A stretch of 64,000 nt of DNA from Nitrobacter vulgaris (GTDB lineage Bacteria; Pseudomonadota; Alphaproteobacteria; Rhizobiales; Xanthobacteraceae). The notes under the pieces are model-generated. The model worked only from the letters and a program-made list of their open reading frames with translations. It was not told where the DNA came from and made no database searches. The translations under genes and the position numbers were made by a program. The stretch is from positions 62,001 through 126,000 of the forward strand of contig NZ_MWPQ01000051.1 in assembly GCF_002028545.1 (NCBI RefSeq), given 5' to 3'. Of the stretch, positions 44,214-53,505 are shown piece after piece (position 1 is the first letter of the stretch; each line of letters opens with the position of its first letter).

Positions 44214-46907
44214 CTAAAGCATAAGCCTGACATGGTAAACGTCATGCTCGACGGGATCGTTGGCGATCTCGAAGCCGAGATCCCGGCACATCGCCAGCAT
44301 CACGGTGTTCTCCGCTAGAACATCTCCAGCAATGTACTTTAACCCCTCAGATCTGGCATACTCCATGATCAATTTCATCAGCATCCAACCCAGTCCCCTG
44401 CCTTTTAGGTCCGAGCGAATTAGTATTGCATACTCGCCGGTCTCATAAATCGAATCCGAGTGAATTCGGACGACGCCCACCATCTCGTTGGTTGCCTCGT
44501 CGAAAGCCACCAAAGCCATTGCACGCGCGTAATCGAGTTGCGTCAACCGCGCAATGAATTCATGGTTTAATGGATTCACAGCAGCAAAGAACCGGAATCT
44601 CAGATCCTGCTTGGTGATGTGGCGCAGAAAGTCATAAATCAAAGGTTCGTCATCAGGCCGGATCGGCCGGACCATAATCCGCCAATTATCCTTCAACACA
44701 AGATGTCGCAGCCATTGCGACGGATAAGGCCGAACAGCAAAGTTGGCGTTGCCGGGGCCGACAAACTTTCGTACCGGAGACCCCACCGCGACGCGAGCAT
44801 CGACCGTAAGAACCCCGGTCTCATCGGCGAGCAGCGGATTGAGATCCAGTTCTCTGATCTCGGGAATATCTGCCGCGAGTTGCGCCAGTTTCACCAACGT
44901 CAAAGGTATCTCGTCCTGTTTGACAGCAGGCACGTCGCGATAGGCGCGCAACAGCCGGGAAACGCGGGTGCGTTCGACAAGATCGCGGGCGAGCTTGAGA
45001 TCGAGCGGCGGCAGAGCAAGCGCCTTGTCGTTGATCACCTCCACGGCGGTTCCGCCGTGGCCAAAGACGATAACGGAGCCGAAAGTCGGATCGCTGGCGA
45101 TTCCCAGGATGAGTTCACGAGCCTTCGGCCGCAGGACCATCGGCTGCACCATGAAACCGTCAATCCTTGCATCCGGCAGCTTCGCCTTTGCATTCGCAAG
45201 AATGCTGAGCGCCGCGGCTCGAACCGAATCCGCGTTGGCAAGATTGAGCACCACGCCTCCGACATCAGATTTGTGCGAGATGTCGCGCGAAAGCACCTTG
45301 AGAACGACGGTCGCGCCGCGCGCGAGCAGGGCTTGCGCATGAGCAGCGGCCTCATCAGCACTGGCAGCCGCCTGCGTCGGAACGCTGGTAATCCCGTAGG
45401 CATCCAAGACGCCCACGACCTCAATCGGATCAAGCCACCGCCTGCCCTGCGCGACCGCCGACTCGACAATTCGCCGCGCCGCCGGGATATCCGGCACGAA
45501 TTCATGTGTCAGGCTCGGCGGCACCGCCGCAAGCGATTCAACCACCTCGCGGTGATGAACGAGATGCATGAATCCACGCACAGCATCGTCTTCCGTTGCA
45601 TAGTCGGGAATGCCTGCATCGATAAACGTTTTCGAGATCTTTTCGTCGGCGCCGACCCATACCGCCAGCACGGGTTTGGCGGAAACAGTGTGCTTGCGCC
45701 GATGGGCGTCAACGACGCGCGTCACTGCCGTGGCGATGGCATCCGAATCGGCAATCGCCGTTTGCACATTCATGACGAGGATGGCATCGCTATCGCCATC
45801 CGCCAGCAGAATCTCGAGCGCGGCGACATAACGCGCCGGATCTGCGTCACCAATGATATCGACCGGATTGGAGCCCGACCATGTCGCCGGCAAAACGACG
45901 TCGAGCTGTTGTTTGACGACAGGATTGAGTGCCGCCAGAATACCTCCCAATTCGACAAGCCGGTCCACGGCGAGGATGCCAACCCCGCCCCCGTTGGTGA
46001 GAATGGCCAACCGCTTTCCAAACGCGAATTTGACTCGACTCAAAGTCTCCGCACAATCGAACAACTCCCGGAGATCGAAAACCCGTAGTATGCCTGCGCG
46101 GCGAAACGCAGCATCATAAACGTCATCCGAACCAGCCAGCGCACCGGTGTGGGTTGCCGCCGCCTTGGATCCTTGCGCCATCCGTCCTGATTTGACGACG
46201 ACGACCGGTTTGACCCGCGCCGCCGCCCGCGCCGCCGACATGAATTTACGGGCATCCTTGACCGCCTCGATGTACATCAGGATCGCCTTGGTCTCGGTAT
46301 CGAGCGCAAAAAAATCCAACAGATCAGCGATGTCGACATCGAGCTGGTCACCGATCGATACGATTCCAGAAAATCCGACGTTACGACGCGCCGCCCAATC
46401 CACCATTCCGGTTGCGATTGCACCGGATTGGGAGATCAAGGCCAGATGACCTGCGCACGGCATATGAGCCGCGAAGCTCGCGTTCAGATTTATCGTTGGC
46501 ATCAAGATGCCGAGGCAATTAGGACCGATCAGCCTCATATGATACGCGCGCGCCGCACGCTCGGCGGCTTCTGCCAATGAGCCCGCTCCGTGACCGAGGC
46601 CAGAGCTGATGATAATCGCACCAGCGGCGCCGATCCTTCCTGCTTCGGCGACGATCTCAGGAACCGTTGCCGCCGGCGTGGTGACAATGACCAGTTCTGG
46701 GACAAACGGCAGCTCAGCTAAACGCTTGACCGTCGATATGCCTTCAATTTCCCGATAATGTGAATTGACGACGCCGAACGGATTTTCAAAACGGGCTGCG
46801 CAAACGTTCCTTATAATCGCCCGCCCGACCGAGCCGCTGCGCGTGCTTGCACCGATCAACGCCACCGAATTCGGACCCAGCAGACTATTCAATCGATAGG
46901 TCGACAT
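44214..46907 (-). CDS. Pat-like protein: ADP-forming acyl-CoA synthetase fused to GNAT acetyltransferase
   Basis: 897 residues. Residues about 5-465 are the CoA-binding and ligase alpha-like domains (ISQSGAIATGMVDWA; H253 in ATHTGALAGS), about 480-705 the ATP-grasp domain (VLKVLSRDISHKSDVGGV), and about 735-897 the GNAT domain (MVRPIRPDDEPLIYDFL, RSDLKGRGLGWMLM). This order is that of Salmonella Pat, a protein-lysine acetyltransferase that controls acetyl-CoA synthetase. H253 is at the position of the phospho-His of active ADP-forming synthetases, so catalysis by the large domain is possible. ATG at 46907. Confidence 0.9.
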   Translation of the reverse strand: MSTYRLNSLLGPNSVALIGASTRSGSVGRAIIRNVCAARFENPFGVVNSHYREIEGISTVKRLAELPFVPELVIVTTPAATVPEIVAEAGRIGAAGAIIISSGLGHGAGSLAEAAERAARAYHMRLIGPNCLGILMPTINLNASFAAHMPCAGHLALISQSGAIATGMVDWAARRNVGFSGIVSIGDQLDVDIADLLDFFALDTETKAILMYIEAVKDARKFMSAARAAARVKPVVVVKSGRMAQGSKAAATHTGALAGSDDVYDAAFRRAGILRVFDLRELFDCAETLSRVKFAFGKRLAILTNGGGVGILAVDRLVELGGILAALNPVVKQQLDVVLPATWSGSNPVDIIGDADPARYVAALEILLADGDSDAILVMNVQTAIADSDAIATAVTRVVDAHRRKHTVSAKPVLAVWVGADEKISKTFIDAGIPDYATEDDAVRGFMHLVHHREVVESLAAVPPSLTHEFVPDIPAARRIVESAVAQGRRWLDPIEVVGVLDAYGITSVPTQAAASADEAAAHAQALLARGATVVLKVLSRDISHKSDVGGVVLNLANADSVRAAALSILANAKAKLPDARIDGFMVQPMVLRPKARELILGIASDPTFGSVIVFGHGGTAVEVINDKALALPPLDLKLARDLVERTRVSRLLRAYRDVPAVKQDEIPLTLVKLAQLAADIPEIRELDLNPLLADETGVLTVDARVAVGSPVRKFVGPGNANFAVRPYPSQWLRHLVLKDNWRIMVRPIRPDDEPLIYDFLRHITKQDLRFRFFAAVNPLNHEFIARLTQLDYARAMALVAFDEATNEMVGVVRIHSDSIYETGEYAILIRSDLKGRGLGWMLMKLIMEYARSEGLKYIAGDVLAENTVMLAMCRDLGFEIANDPVEHDVYHVRLML

Positions 46908-47085
46908 GGAGCCTTCATACCGGAAGATGTCCGGATATGGAAAAATGTCTGCGCTGCAATCTCGAGGGTTTCATGCGGCGCTTGATAAGATATCATCGAA
47001 ATCCCAGGTCGAGTTGACTATTCTGGGATGCACACACCGGAAGTCTAGCGCGTATGAGCGCTGATGCGAAACTTTCAGACAGACG

Positions 47086-47541
47086 TTACAAGGCACGCGG
47101 CTCGCCACGCGTGCAGTCTCGCAAAGCTCGCATGACATCCTCGCGCGAAATGATGCCGACCAAATGCTGTCCCGTACCCATAACGGGAATGCTGCGAAGT
47201 CGATGCTCGACCATCAACTGCAACACACGCACCAACTTCGTCGTTGCGCTCACATAGATAAATTCGTGAATCATCACATCGGAAACGGTTCGCTTCATAA
47301 GCTCGTCATAGCGCGGAACCATTGAGCTCAGCGTAAGAGCAAAGCATTTGAGGAAGTCGAACTTTGTCACCAAGCCTACGGCTTCCCCCTCGTCGTCGAC
47401 GACCGGATAGGCATTGAAATCATCACTAGCGAACCGATCATTGAGTTCGTTCATCGTGACGTCGCACGATACAGTCTTGACTTTTCGTGTCATGTAATGG
47501 TCGACGGTCTGTTCGAGAAATTGATACAAGATATCACCCAA
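47086..47541 (-). CDS. CBS-pair protein (Bateman module only)
   Basis: 151 residues made of two CBS domains (about 13-70 and 83-145; YPVVDDEGEAVGLVTKFD and RSIPVMGTGQHLVGIISRED). No other domain. Likely an adenine-nucleotide sensor acting on a partner. The first codon is TTG at 47541 without a clear ribosome site; the ATG at 47493 (MTRKVKTVS) is an alternative. Lies between the Pat-like gene and Hsp20, on the same strand. Confidence 0.85.
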   Translation of the reverse strand: MGDILYQFLEQTVDHYMTRKVKTVSCDVTMNELNDRFASDDFNAYPVVDDEGEAVGLVTKFDFLKCFALTLSSMVPRYDELMKRTVSDVMIHEFIYVSATTKLVRVLQLMVEHRLRSIPVMGTGQHLVGIISREDVMRALRDCTRGEPRAL

Positions 47542-47611
47542 TTTCGTTGCGTCTGGCTATAGCGACCTCGGACGCGCGCAGGTCCATGCTACGCGCGTCC
47601 GGCCCTTCAAA

Positions 47612-48082
47612 TCAGGCTGCCGTTTTGACTTCGATTGTTTTGGCCTGCGCGGGTGTCGGCTTCGGTACCGTGACCTTCAGGACACCCTTTGACATCACTG
47701 CCTGGATGCTGTCGATGTTCACGCCCGGCGGCAGGTCGACAGTTCGCACAAAAGAACCGTAGCTTCGCTCGACAAGATGGTAGTCCTTTTCTTTTTCCTC
47801 TCGTTGGTTCTTTTTCTCGCCGCGAATCGTCAAATGGTTGCCAACGACATTCAGCTGCACGTCTTTCTCTTCCATGCCGGGCAGTTCCGCGGTTAATTCA
47901 ATCTCCTTATCCGTCTCGGCAAGATCCATGCTAGGTATCAGCGTCCGTGACGACAGACCGGTAAAGCTCCTGCTGAAGCCATCGAACAGCCGGTCCATCT
48001 CTCGCTGCAACACCGTCAACGGATTTGCTTCGGAGCGTGTCAGGGAACTATCCCTTCCTACAGGGATTGGCGCCTTCATCAT
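47612..48082 (-). CDS. Small heat-shock protein, Hsp20/alpha-crystallin
   Basis: 156 residues. The alpha-crystallin domain is about 48-140 (SMDLAETDKEIELTAELPGM at its start, GVLKVTVPKP at its end). It holds unfolding proteins in soluble oligomers. The ATG at 48082 follows GGAGG at seven bases; an open frame farther upstream is not used. A FixK-type box lies 65 bases upstream, shared with the divergent dehydrogenase. Confidence 0.93.
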   Translation of the reverse strand: MMKAPIPVGRDSSLTRSEANPLTVLQREMDRLFDGFSRSFTGLSSRTLIPSMDLAETDKEIELTAELPGMEEKDVQLNVVGNHLTIRGEKKNQREEKEKDYHLVERSYGSFVRTVDLPPGVNIDSIQAVMSKGVLKVTVPKPTPAQAKTIEVKTAA

Positions 48083-48146
48083 GATCGATCCTCCAAAACA
48101 ACGATCTCTGAGCGGCGTGATCTGACCACGCGCCAGCGGGACTGTT

Positions 48147-48160
48147 TTGATCAAGGTCAA
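48147..48160. promoter_or_regulatory. FixK-type box 5, shared by hsp20 and alcohol dehydrogenase 2
   Basis: TTGAT-CAAG-GTCAA, centred 71 bases before the hsp20 start and 91 bases before the dehydrogenase start. It matches the box at 35145 in 13 of 14 bases, which also precedes an alcohol dehydrogenase. Confidence 0.78.
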
Positions 48161-48244
48161 ACAGGGGTGGCTATTGCACCAATAAATATCCGCGTTACGT
48201 TCCAAGCTGATCGGGCGTACGGGCCGGTTAAAAGGAGGCATTCC

Positions 48245-49228
48245 ATGCGCGCGATGGTGCTCTCGGCTCCAGCCACACCGCTCCGGATGCAGGAGCGCGA
48301 CGATCCAATTCCTGGCGACGGAGAGATCCGCATCAGAATCAGTGCATGCGGGGTTTGCCGCACCGACCTCCATATCGTGGATTCGGAACTCCCCGATATC
48401 CGCTATCCGGTCATCCCTGGCCATGAAATCGTTGGCCGCATCGACCTGATGGGTACCGGCGTAACCGGCTATCAGATTGGTGACCGCGTCGGGGTTCCCT
48501 GGCTTGGGTCCACCTGCGGCCTGTGCCGCTATTGCCGCCTCGGCATGGAAAATTTGTGCGACCGCCCATCTTTCACCGGCTACACTCGCGATGGCGGCTT
48601 CGCAACCCACACCATCGCCGACGCGCGCTATACTTTCGGGATCGGCAGAACCGGCGACGACGTATCAATCGCGCCCCTATTATGCGCCGGCCTGATAGGC
48701 TGGCGGTCGCTGGTCATGGCGGGCAACGCCGAACGGCTCGGCATCTACGGATTTGGTGCGGCGGGTCATATCGTCGCTCAAATCGCCCTCTGGCAGGGAC
48801 GCTCAGTGTTTGCCTTCACTCGCACCGGCGATATCGCGGCCCAAGACTTCGCCAGGCAACTTGGCGCCGTCTGGGCCGGTGCATCCGACCGGCGTCCGCC
48901 AGAGGAACTGGATGCCGCCATCATTTATGCCCCGGTTGGTGAATTGGTTCCGCTCGCCCTGCGCGCCGTCCGCAGAGGTGGCCGGGTTGTGTGTGCGGGA
49001 ATTCATATGAGCGATATTCCCTCGTTTCCATACAGTCTCCTTTGGGGGGAGAGACAGTTGCTGTCCGTTGCCAATCTGACGAGGCAGGACGGCAGTGATT
49101 TCTTCAAGATCGCTCCTCAAGCCGGAATTCACATCCGCACGACCACCTTTCCCCTCGACAAGGCCAACGACGCGATTGCCATGCTGAGAGCGGGAGAGCT
49201 GCTGGGAGCCGCCGTTCTTCAACCTTGA
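48245..49228 (+). CDS. Zinc-dependent alcohol dehydrogenase (2), propanol-preferring type
   Basis: 327 residues. Catalytic zinc residues C38 (CGVCRTD), H60 and E61; structural zinc cysteines C91, C94, C97 and C105 (CGLCRYCRLGMENLC). Rossmann motif YGFGAAGHIVAQ. The length and the short nucleotide-binding loop fit the AdhA-type group that acts on short-chain alcohols or aldehydes. The ATG at 48245 follows AAAGGAGG, a strong ribosome site. It ends 12 bases before the next gene, so they form an operon. Confidence 0.92.
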   Translation: MRAMVLSAPATPLRMQERDDPIPGDGEIRIRISACGVCRTDLHIVDSELPDIRYPVIPGHEIVGRIDLMGTGVTGYQIGDRVGVPWLGSTCGLCRYCRLGMENLCDRPSFTGYTRDGGFATHTIADARYTFGIGRTGDDVSIAPLLCAGLIGWRSLVMAGNAERLGIYGFGAAGHIVAQIALWQGRSVFAFTRTGDIAAQDFARQLGAVWAGASDRRPPEELDAAIIYAPVGELVPLALRAVRRGGRVVCAGIHMSDIPSFPYSLLWGERQLLSVANLTRQDGSDFFKIAPQAGIHIRTTTFPLDKANDAIAMLRAGELLGAAVLQP

Positions 49229-49240
49229 CCCAATCCAGAT

Positions 49241-50839
49241 ATGACAAGCCCGGCTACACAGGACACAGCCATTCAACGAGAAGTTTTCGCCTTCCTGGCC
49301 GCCTCCGCGACACATGGCGGTGCCGACGTTCGCCGCATTGACACCCATGCCGCTGTGGTCTTTCTCGCAGGCGACCGGGCACTGAAAGTCAAACGTGCAA
49401 TCCGGCTTCCAGTTCTCGACTATTCAACACTGGCAAAACGGAAAGCGTCCTGCGATGAAGAGATCAGGATCAACCGCCAATCCGCGCCACAAATTTACCG
49501 CCGCGTTGTTGCAATCACCCAAGGCCATGACGGTTCGCTCAGCATCGACGGTGACGGGCAGCCGGTCGAATATGCCGTCGAGATGAAGCGCTTCGATGAG
49601 CGGCTGACGCTAGATCATCTCGCGCAAGCCGGCGCATTGGATCTTGCTCTGATTGTGGATCTTGCCGACGCCATCGCAACATCGCATCGAACAGCATCCG
49701 TTGTCACAGCCGACAGATGGATCTGTTCCCTTCCTTCAATTATCGCCGACAATACTTCCGCATTCCACGCTTCAGGCTGCTTGCCTGCGAACACCATCGA
49801 TAAGCTTGATGCGAGAAGCCGGACCGAGCTCTCGCGAGTCCGAGCGTGTTTGAGAGAGCGCGGCCGGCTCGGGCTCGTTCGACGCTGCCACGGCGACCTC
49901 CATCTCGCCAACATCGTGCTGATCGGGCACAAGCCAGTTCTGTTCGACGCGATCGAGTTTGATCCCGTGATCGCCTCAATCGACATTCTTTACGATCTGT
50001 CATTCACCGTGATGGATATTCTGCGCTACGGACGCCGTCTCGAGGCCAATATCCTTTTCAACAGATACCTGACGACAACATTAGAAGACAACCTCGACGG
50101 GATCGCGGCACTCCCGCTATTCATGTCGATACGCGCCGCCATCCGCGCCAATGTTCTATTGGCGCGCCTCGGCGGACCCAGCGCCGACAGACCCAATACC
50201 GATGAAGCGACCATACGACTGTCCGCTCGATCTTATTTCGATCTGGCTCACCAGTTGATTCTTCCCTCGCCGCCAACACTTGTCGCGATCGGCGGCCTGT
50301 CCGGCACCGGGAAAACCGTATTAGCTCGCGCCCTCGCCGACGCCATTGAACCTCCACCGGGAGCCGTGATTTTGCGTTCAGACATCACACGCAAAGAACA
50401 TTTTCGGGTCCATGAGACCCAACGGCTGCCTACAACATCGTATCAGCCCCAGGTTACCGCGACCATTTATCGAATCCTGACTGAACGAGCAGCAAAAATT
50501 CTCTCGCAAGGCCACTCAGTCATTGTCGATGCGGTCTTTGCCAAATCCACCGAACGAAACGCGGTTGCCGCGATCGCTCGCAATCTCAACCTGCCATTTT
50601 TCGGATTCTTTCTCGTGAGCGATCTAACAACCAGGATGAAACGAGTCAGACAGCGCGTGGGCGACGCATCCGATGCCACGCTCGATCTCGTCAAACAACA
50701 GGAGGACTACAACATTGGCCTGCTTGATTGGCACGTGATCGACGCCTCCGGAACACCCGAGCACACCCTGCAACGCTGCAAGGAGACGCTTGGCATGGCT
50801 GAACCCCACCTTTTACCAACATCACTGGAGCCACCGTGA
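49241..50839 (+). CDS. Two-domain kinase: APH-like N-terminus and P-loop kinase C-terminus
   Basis: 532 residues. The first 340 residues form an aminoglycoside-phosphotransferase-like domain (COG2187), with the catalytic CHGDLHLANI and the metal-binding FDAIEFD. The last 190 form a P-loop kinase (COG0645 type) with Walker A GLSGTGKT and VIVDAVFAK as the Walker B region. Substrates are unknown. It is 12 bases after an alcohol dehydrogenase in a FixK-boxed unit, so it is probably a low-oxygen stress protein rather than a resistance gene. Confidence 0.85.
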   Translation: MTSPATQDTAIQREVFAFLAASATHGGADVRRIDTHAAVVFLAGDRALKVKRAIRLPVLDYSTLAKRKASCDEEIRINRQSAPQIYRRVVAITQGHDGSLSIDGDGQPVEYAVEMKRFDERLTLDHLAQAGALDLALIVDLADAIATSHRTASVVTADRWICSLPSIIADNTSAFHASGCLPANTIDKLDARSRTELSRVRACLRERGRLGLVRRCHGDLHLANIVLIGHKPVLFDAIEFDPVIASIDILYDLSFTVMDILRYGRRLEANILFNRYLTTTLEDNLDGIAALPLFMSIRAAIRANVLLARLGGPSADRPNTDEATIRLSARSYFDLAHQLILPSPPTLVAIGGLSGTGKTVLARALADAIEPPPGAVILRSDITRKEHFRVHETQRLPTTSYQPQVTATIYRILTERAAKILSQGHSVIVDAVFAKSTERNAVAAIARNLNLPFFGFFLVSDLTTRMKRVRQRVGDASDATLDLVKQQEDYNIGLLDWHVIDASGTPEHTLQRCKETLGMAEPHLLPTSLEPP

Positions 50840-50944
50840 CGGAAGTTCGACAATCTTACGTCGGCTCCGCGAACTTACTTGATGCCGTCACGATGAGGGC
50901 TGTCATCTCACATTGACCGTAACAGCTAGAATATCCGATGTGGA

Positions 50945-51772
50945 TCAGCGTGATAGCAGCACGCAACGCGTCGATTCAAACATAAGATGTTGCGTCACGC
51001 CACCGAGTATCCACTCGCTCAATCGCGAATGGCCATAGGCTCCCGCAACAACCAAGTCTGCTCCGATACTGGATGCAATTCTATCCAATGCAACCCCGGC
51101 ATGGGCATTCTCTTCTGGAACAAGTGCGTTTGCTGCAATGTTGTGACGCGACAGCCATGCGACAACATCATCGGTGCGGTTCAATGCGGCCTCGCGGCTG
51201 CCATCTTCGGCGATCTCGGCGATCGTGACGTCTTTGGCTTTGCGAAGCAATGGAAGCGAATCAACGATCGCCCGTCGTGCCTCAGCGGTATCTTTCCAAG
51301 CGACCAGCACACTTCGCAAATCGAACGAACCAGCCTCGTCCGGAACAACGAGCAATGGCCTGCCCGCCTGCATAACCAGATCACTCGGATTGACCACGGA
51401 AAATGGGTCTGTAAGTACCCCGCCTCCACTTTGCCTGATCACGATAATATCGGCGGCACGCGCTTCCCGCGCAACAAACCGAAGGGGGATCTCCATGTCG
51501 GAACGCCATTCGACGTCTTTCGTGCTCCTATTCATGGCTGTTCGGAATTCGGACTCTAGTTCTGACAACCTCGTTTTGATTGCGTTCCGACCTCGCTCAA
51601 TCATTTTGTCGGCTTGCTCACCCGAGGTGAAATAAAGCGGCGGACTGAACTCCGCGGCCGCAACTCCAGCAACCCGCGCATCAAATCGCTCGACCATTTC
51701 GCCGGCAATAGCGAGACAACGCTCGTTCGACTGCTCGAACGCAAGGCAAACCATGATCGTTACGTAAGTCAT
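50945..51772 (-). CDS. Universal stress protein, tandem-domain type (3)
   Basis: 275 residues. C-terminal ATP motif AGAYGHSRLSEWILGGVTQHLM; N-terminal half degenerate but with a Usp start (MTYVTIMVCLAFEQSNERCL). The ATG at 51772 has a Shine-Dalgarno-like GGAGTGA upstream. A FixK-like site lies 83 bases upstream. Confidence 0.9.
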   Translation of the reverse strand: MTYVTIMVCLAFEQSNERCLAIAGEMVERFDARVAGVAAAEFSPPLYFTSGEQADKMIERGRNAIKTRLSELESEFRTAMNRSTKDVEWRSDMEIPLRFVAREARAADIIVIRQSGGGVLTDPFSVVNPSDLVMQAGRPLLVVPDEAGSFDLRSVLVAWKDTAEARRAIVDSLPLLRKAKDVTIAEIAEDGSREAALNRTDDVVAWLSRHNIAANALVPEENAHAGVALDRIASSIGADLVVAGAYGHSRLSEWILGGVTQHLMFESTRCVLLSR

Positions 51773-51854
51773 TCGTCACTCCCGATGCGGCTAAATCAAC
51801 AATCTCAAATGGTGTCACGCGCTAATATGCATGGTCTAAGATCCTGAAGCGAAA

Positions 51855-51868
51855 ATGATCCAGATCAA
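51855..51868 (-). promoter_or_regulatory. FixK-type box 6, upstream of usp (3)
   Basis: ATGAT-CCAG-ATCAA; one mismatch in the first base of the pattern. It is 83 bases from the usp start on the minus strand and 49 bases from box 7, giving each divergent gene its own site. Confidence 0.6.
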
Positions 51869-51916
51869 AGAACTTACAAATGATTCTGACGTGCTGCGAA
51901 CAATGATGGCGCCCGT

Positions 51917-51930
51917 TTGACCTAGGTCAA
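51917..51930 (+). promoter_or_regulatory. FixK-type box 7, upstream of CBS-BON (2)
   Basis: TTGAC-CTAG-GTCAA is a perfect 14-base palindrome, including its spacer. It ends 61 bases before the CBS-BON start, about the same position as in the paralogous gene at 32500. Confidence 0.8.
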
Positions 51931-51991
51931 TCCGTCTCAACGCATTGGCGATAGCATTTAATACGCTCATCCAAACACGAGGAGCTTCAGC

Positions 51992-52720
51992 ATGCGCGCT
52001 CATCAGATCATGACCAGGCGGATCATCACGGTCCACCCTGACACCACCATTGTTGATGCCGCCAACTCCATGCTCAGACAACACGTCAGCGGCCTTCCTG
52101 TGGTTGACGCAGAAGGAAAGCTGGTCGGCATCATTTCGGAAGGCGATTTCATTCGCCGCGCCGAAATCGGCACGCAACGAAGGAGGGCACGATGGCTGAA
52201 ATTCCTGCTCGGTGCGGGCAGGGATGCATCGGACTTCGTTCGCGAGCAAGGCCGCAAGGTCGGTGAAATCATGACACCGGATCCATGCACCGTTTCAGAG
52301 GATACGTTGCTGGAAGACATCGTGACAACGATGGAAAAGAACAGCGTTAAGCGCTTACCGGTGATGCGAGGCGACCAGATTGTCGGAATCATCACACGAT
52401 CCAATCTACTGCAGGCTGTCGCAGGGCTTGCCCGCGAGGTTCCCGATCCGACCGCGGATGATGACCATATTCGCGACCGCATCATTACGTCCATCGAGAA
52501 GAACGACTGGTGTCCATTTGGACTTAGCGTCATTGTACACGGCGGAATCGTTCATCTCAGCGGAATCATTACCGACGAACGTGCTCGGCAAGCTGCCGTG
52601 GTCGCGGCAGAGAATGTCGCCGGCGTGAAGGAAGTGGACGATCATCTTTGTTGGGTGGATACCATGTCTGGGCTCTGCTTGATTTCTCCGGAAGATAAAC
52701 AATTAGCGGCCACGGGTTGA
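51992..52720 (+). CDS. CBS-pair and BON domain protein (2)
   Basis: 242 residues with the same layout as the protein at 32500: CBS pair (about 7-150) then BON (about 160-225, LSVIVHGGIVHLSGIITD). The two share long identical stretches, for example LAREVPDPTADDDHIRDR here and LAKDVPDPTADDDHIRDR there. The C-terminal tail is about ten residues longer. A duplicated stress sensor under the same type of promoter. Confidence 0.9.
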   Translation: MRAHQIMTRRIITVHPDTTIVDAANSMLRQHVSGLPVVDAEGKLVGIISEGDFIRRAEIGTQRRRARWLKFLLGAGRDASDFVREQGRKVGEIMTPDPCTVSEDTLLEDIVTTMEKNSVKRLPVMRGDQIVGIITRSNLLQAVAGLAREVPDPTADDDHIRDRIITSIEKNDWCPFGLSVIVHGGIVHLSGIITDERARQAAVVAAENVAGVKEVDDHLCWVDTMSGLCLISPEDKQLAATG

Positions 52721-53505
52721 TTGCTTCCTAAAAATTACAAAAGGGTAGCTACACTATCGCTCTCGGTTGTGAATCGGACTGATTATTCGCTCACGACCGC
52801 TGCCGGACCGCGCTCCGATGCAATCAAGAGGACGAACTGAATGAAATCGGCTCTTGCATCAATCTCAATGTATAGGGCCGCAACTCGACTTGTGCTAACG
52901 TAAGGTGGCGAGACAAAGCGAACCGCTGCGCACCATCTCACGATATATGCTTCGACATCCTGACCGAGATCCTTCTCGAAATGTAAATGGATCGAGTGTG
53001 GTGAAAGAGCTGCGCGATCCTGTGGACCCGCACTAGGTCATTCTGGACGGCAAGGTCGACAATTGGGTGAACGACGTGCCGCCGAAAACGCCGCCTGGTC
53101 TGCAAGCCGATCAAGAACAACCTATTTTTTCGGCAGAGAGAGGCTGCAGTCTCTTTTGCTTCCTCCTCCTCCAGCAATCTTAAAATGATCTTTCGCTTTT
53201 CTTCATCCGTCGTCTCCGCAAGCAGCTTGCGGGAGGGAAGAATATTTTCCTCGTGAACATTGCGTTGTTACGCGGAAGCGGGAGCCAAACCAGCGGTTTT
53301 ACAGACCCCCTACCGGCTACAACAATAACGGATCGATTTTATAATGTTCTTGAGCCGGATAAAGTCTTATCCTTCGGCTTTGGCAGCCTAACGCGCCATA
53401 GGTAGCGGTCATGATCCCGGATAGCCTCATTAGCTAGCGATGGTAATACGGGGATACAGTAGATTTTTTTAATGACCTTTCCTTGCCGCGCCGGGAAGTG
53501 AAACC
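52721..53505 (-). pseudogene. Gap with a gene fragment of unknown type
   Basis: Nearly 800 bases without an intact gene. On the minus strand at about 53265-53110 the codons read NILPSRKLLAETTDEEKRK then LLEEEEAKETAA, a charged helical segment like small rhizobial proteins of unknown role, but the frame begins after a stop without any start codon and the sequence soon loses coding character. I take it as a decayed fragment. The rest holds the promoter of fixL and nothing else recognised. Confidence 0.35.

Noticed and set aside
44619-46088. Plus-strand frame of 489 residues opposite the Pat-like gene
   Set aside because: Arg/His/Gln-rich composition without motifs; the minus strand encodes a full Pat-like protein.
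46985-47000. TTGATAAGATATCA-like sequence before the Pat-like gene
   Set aside because: The spacing and second half-site do not fit the FixK pattern.
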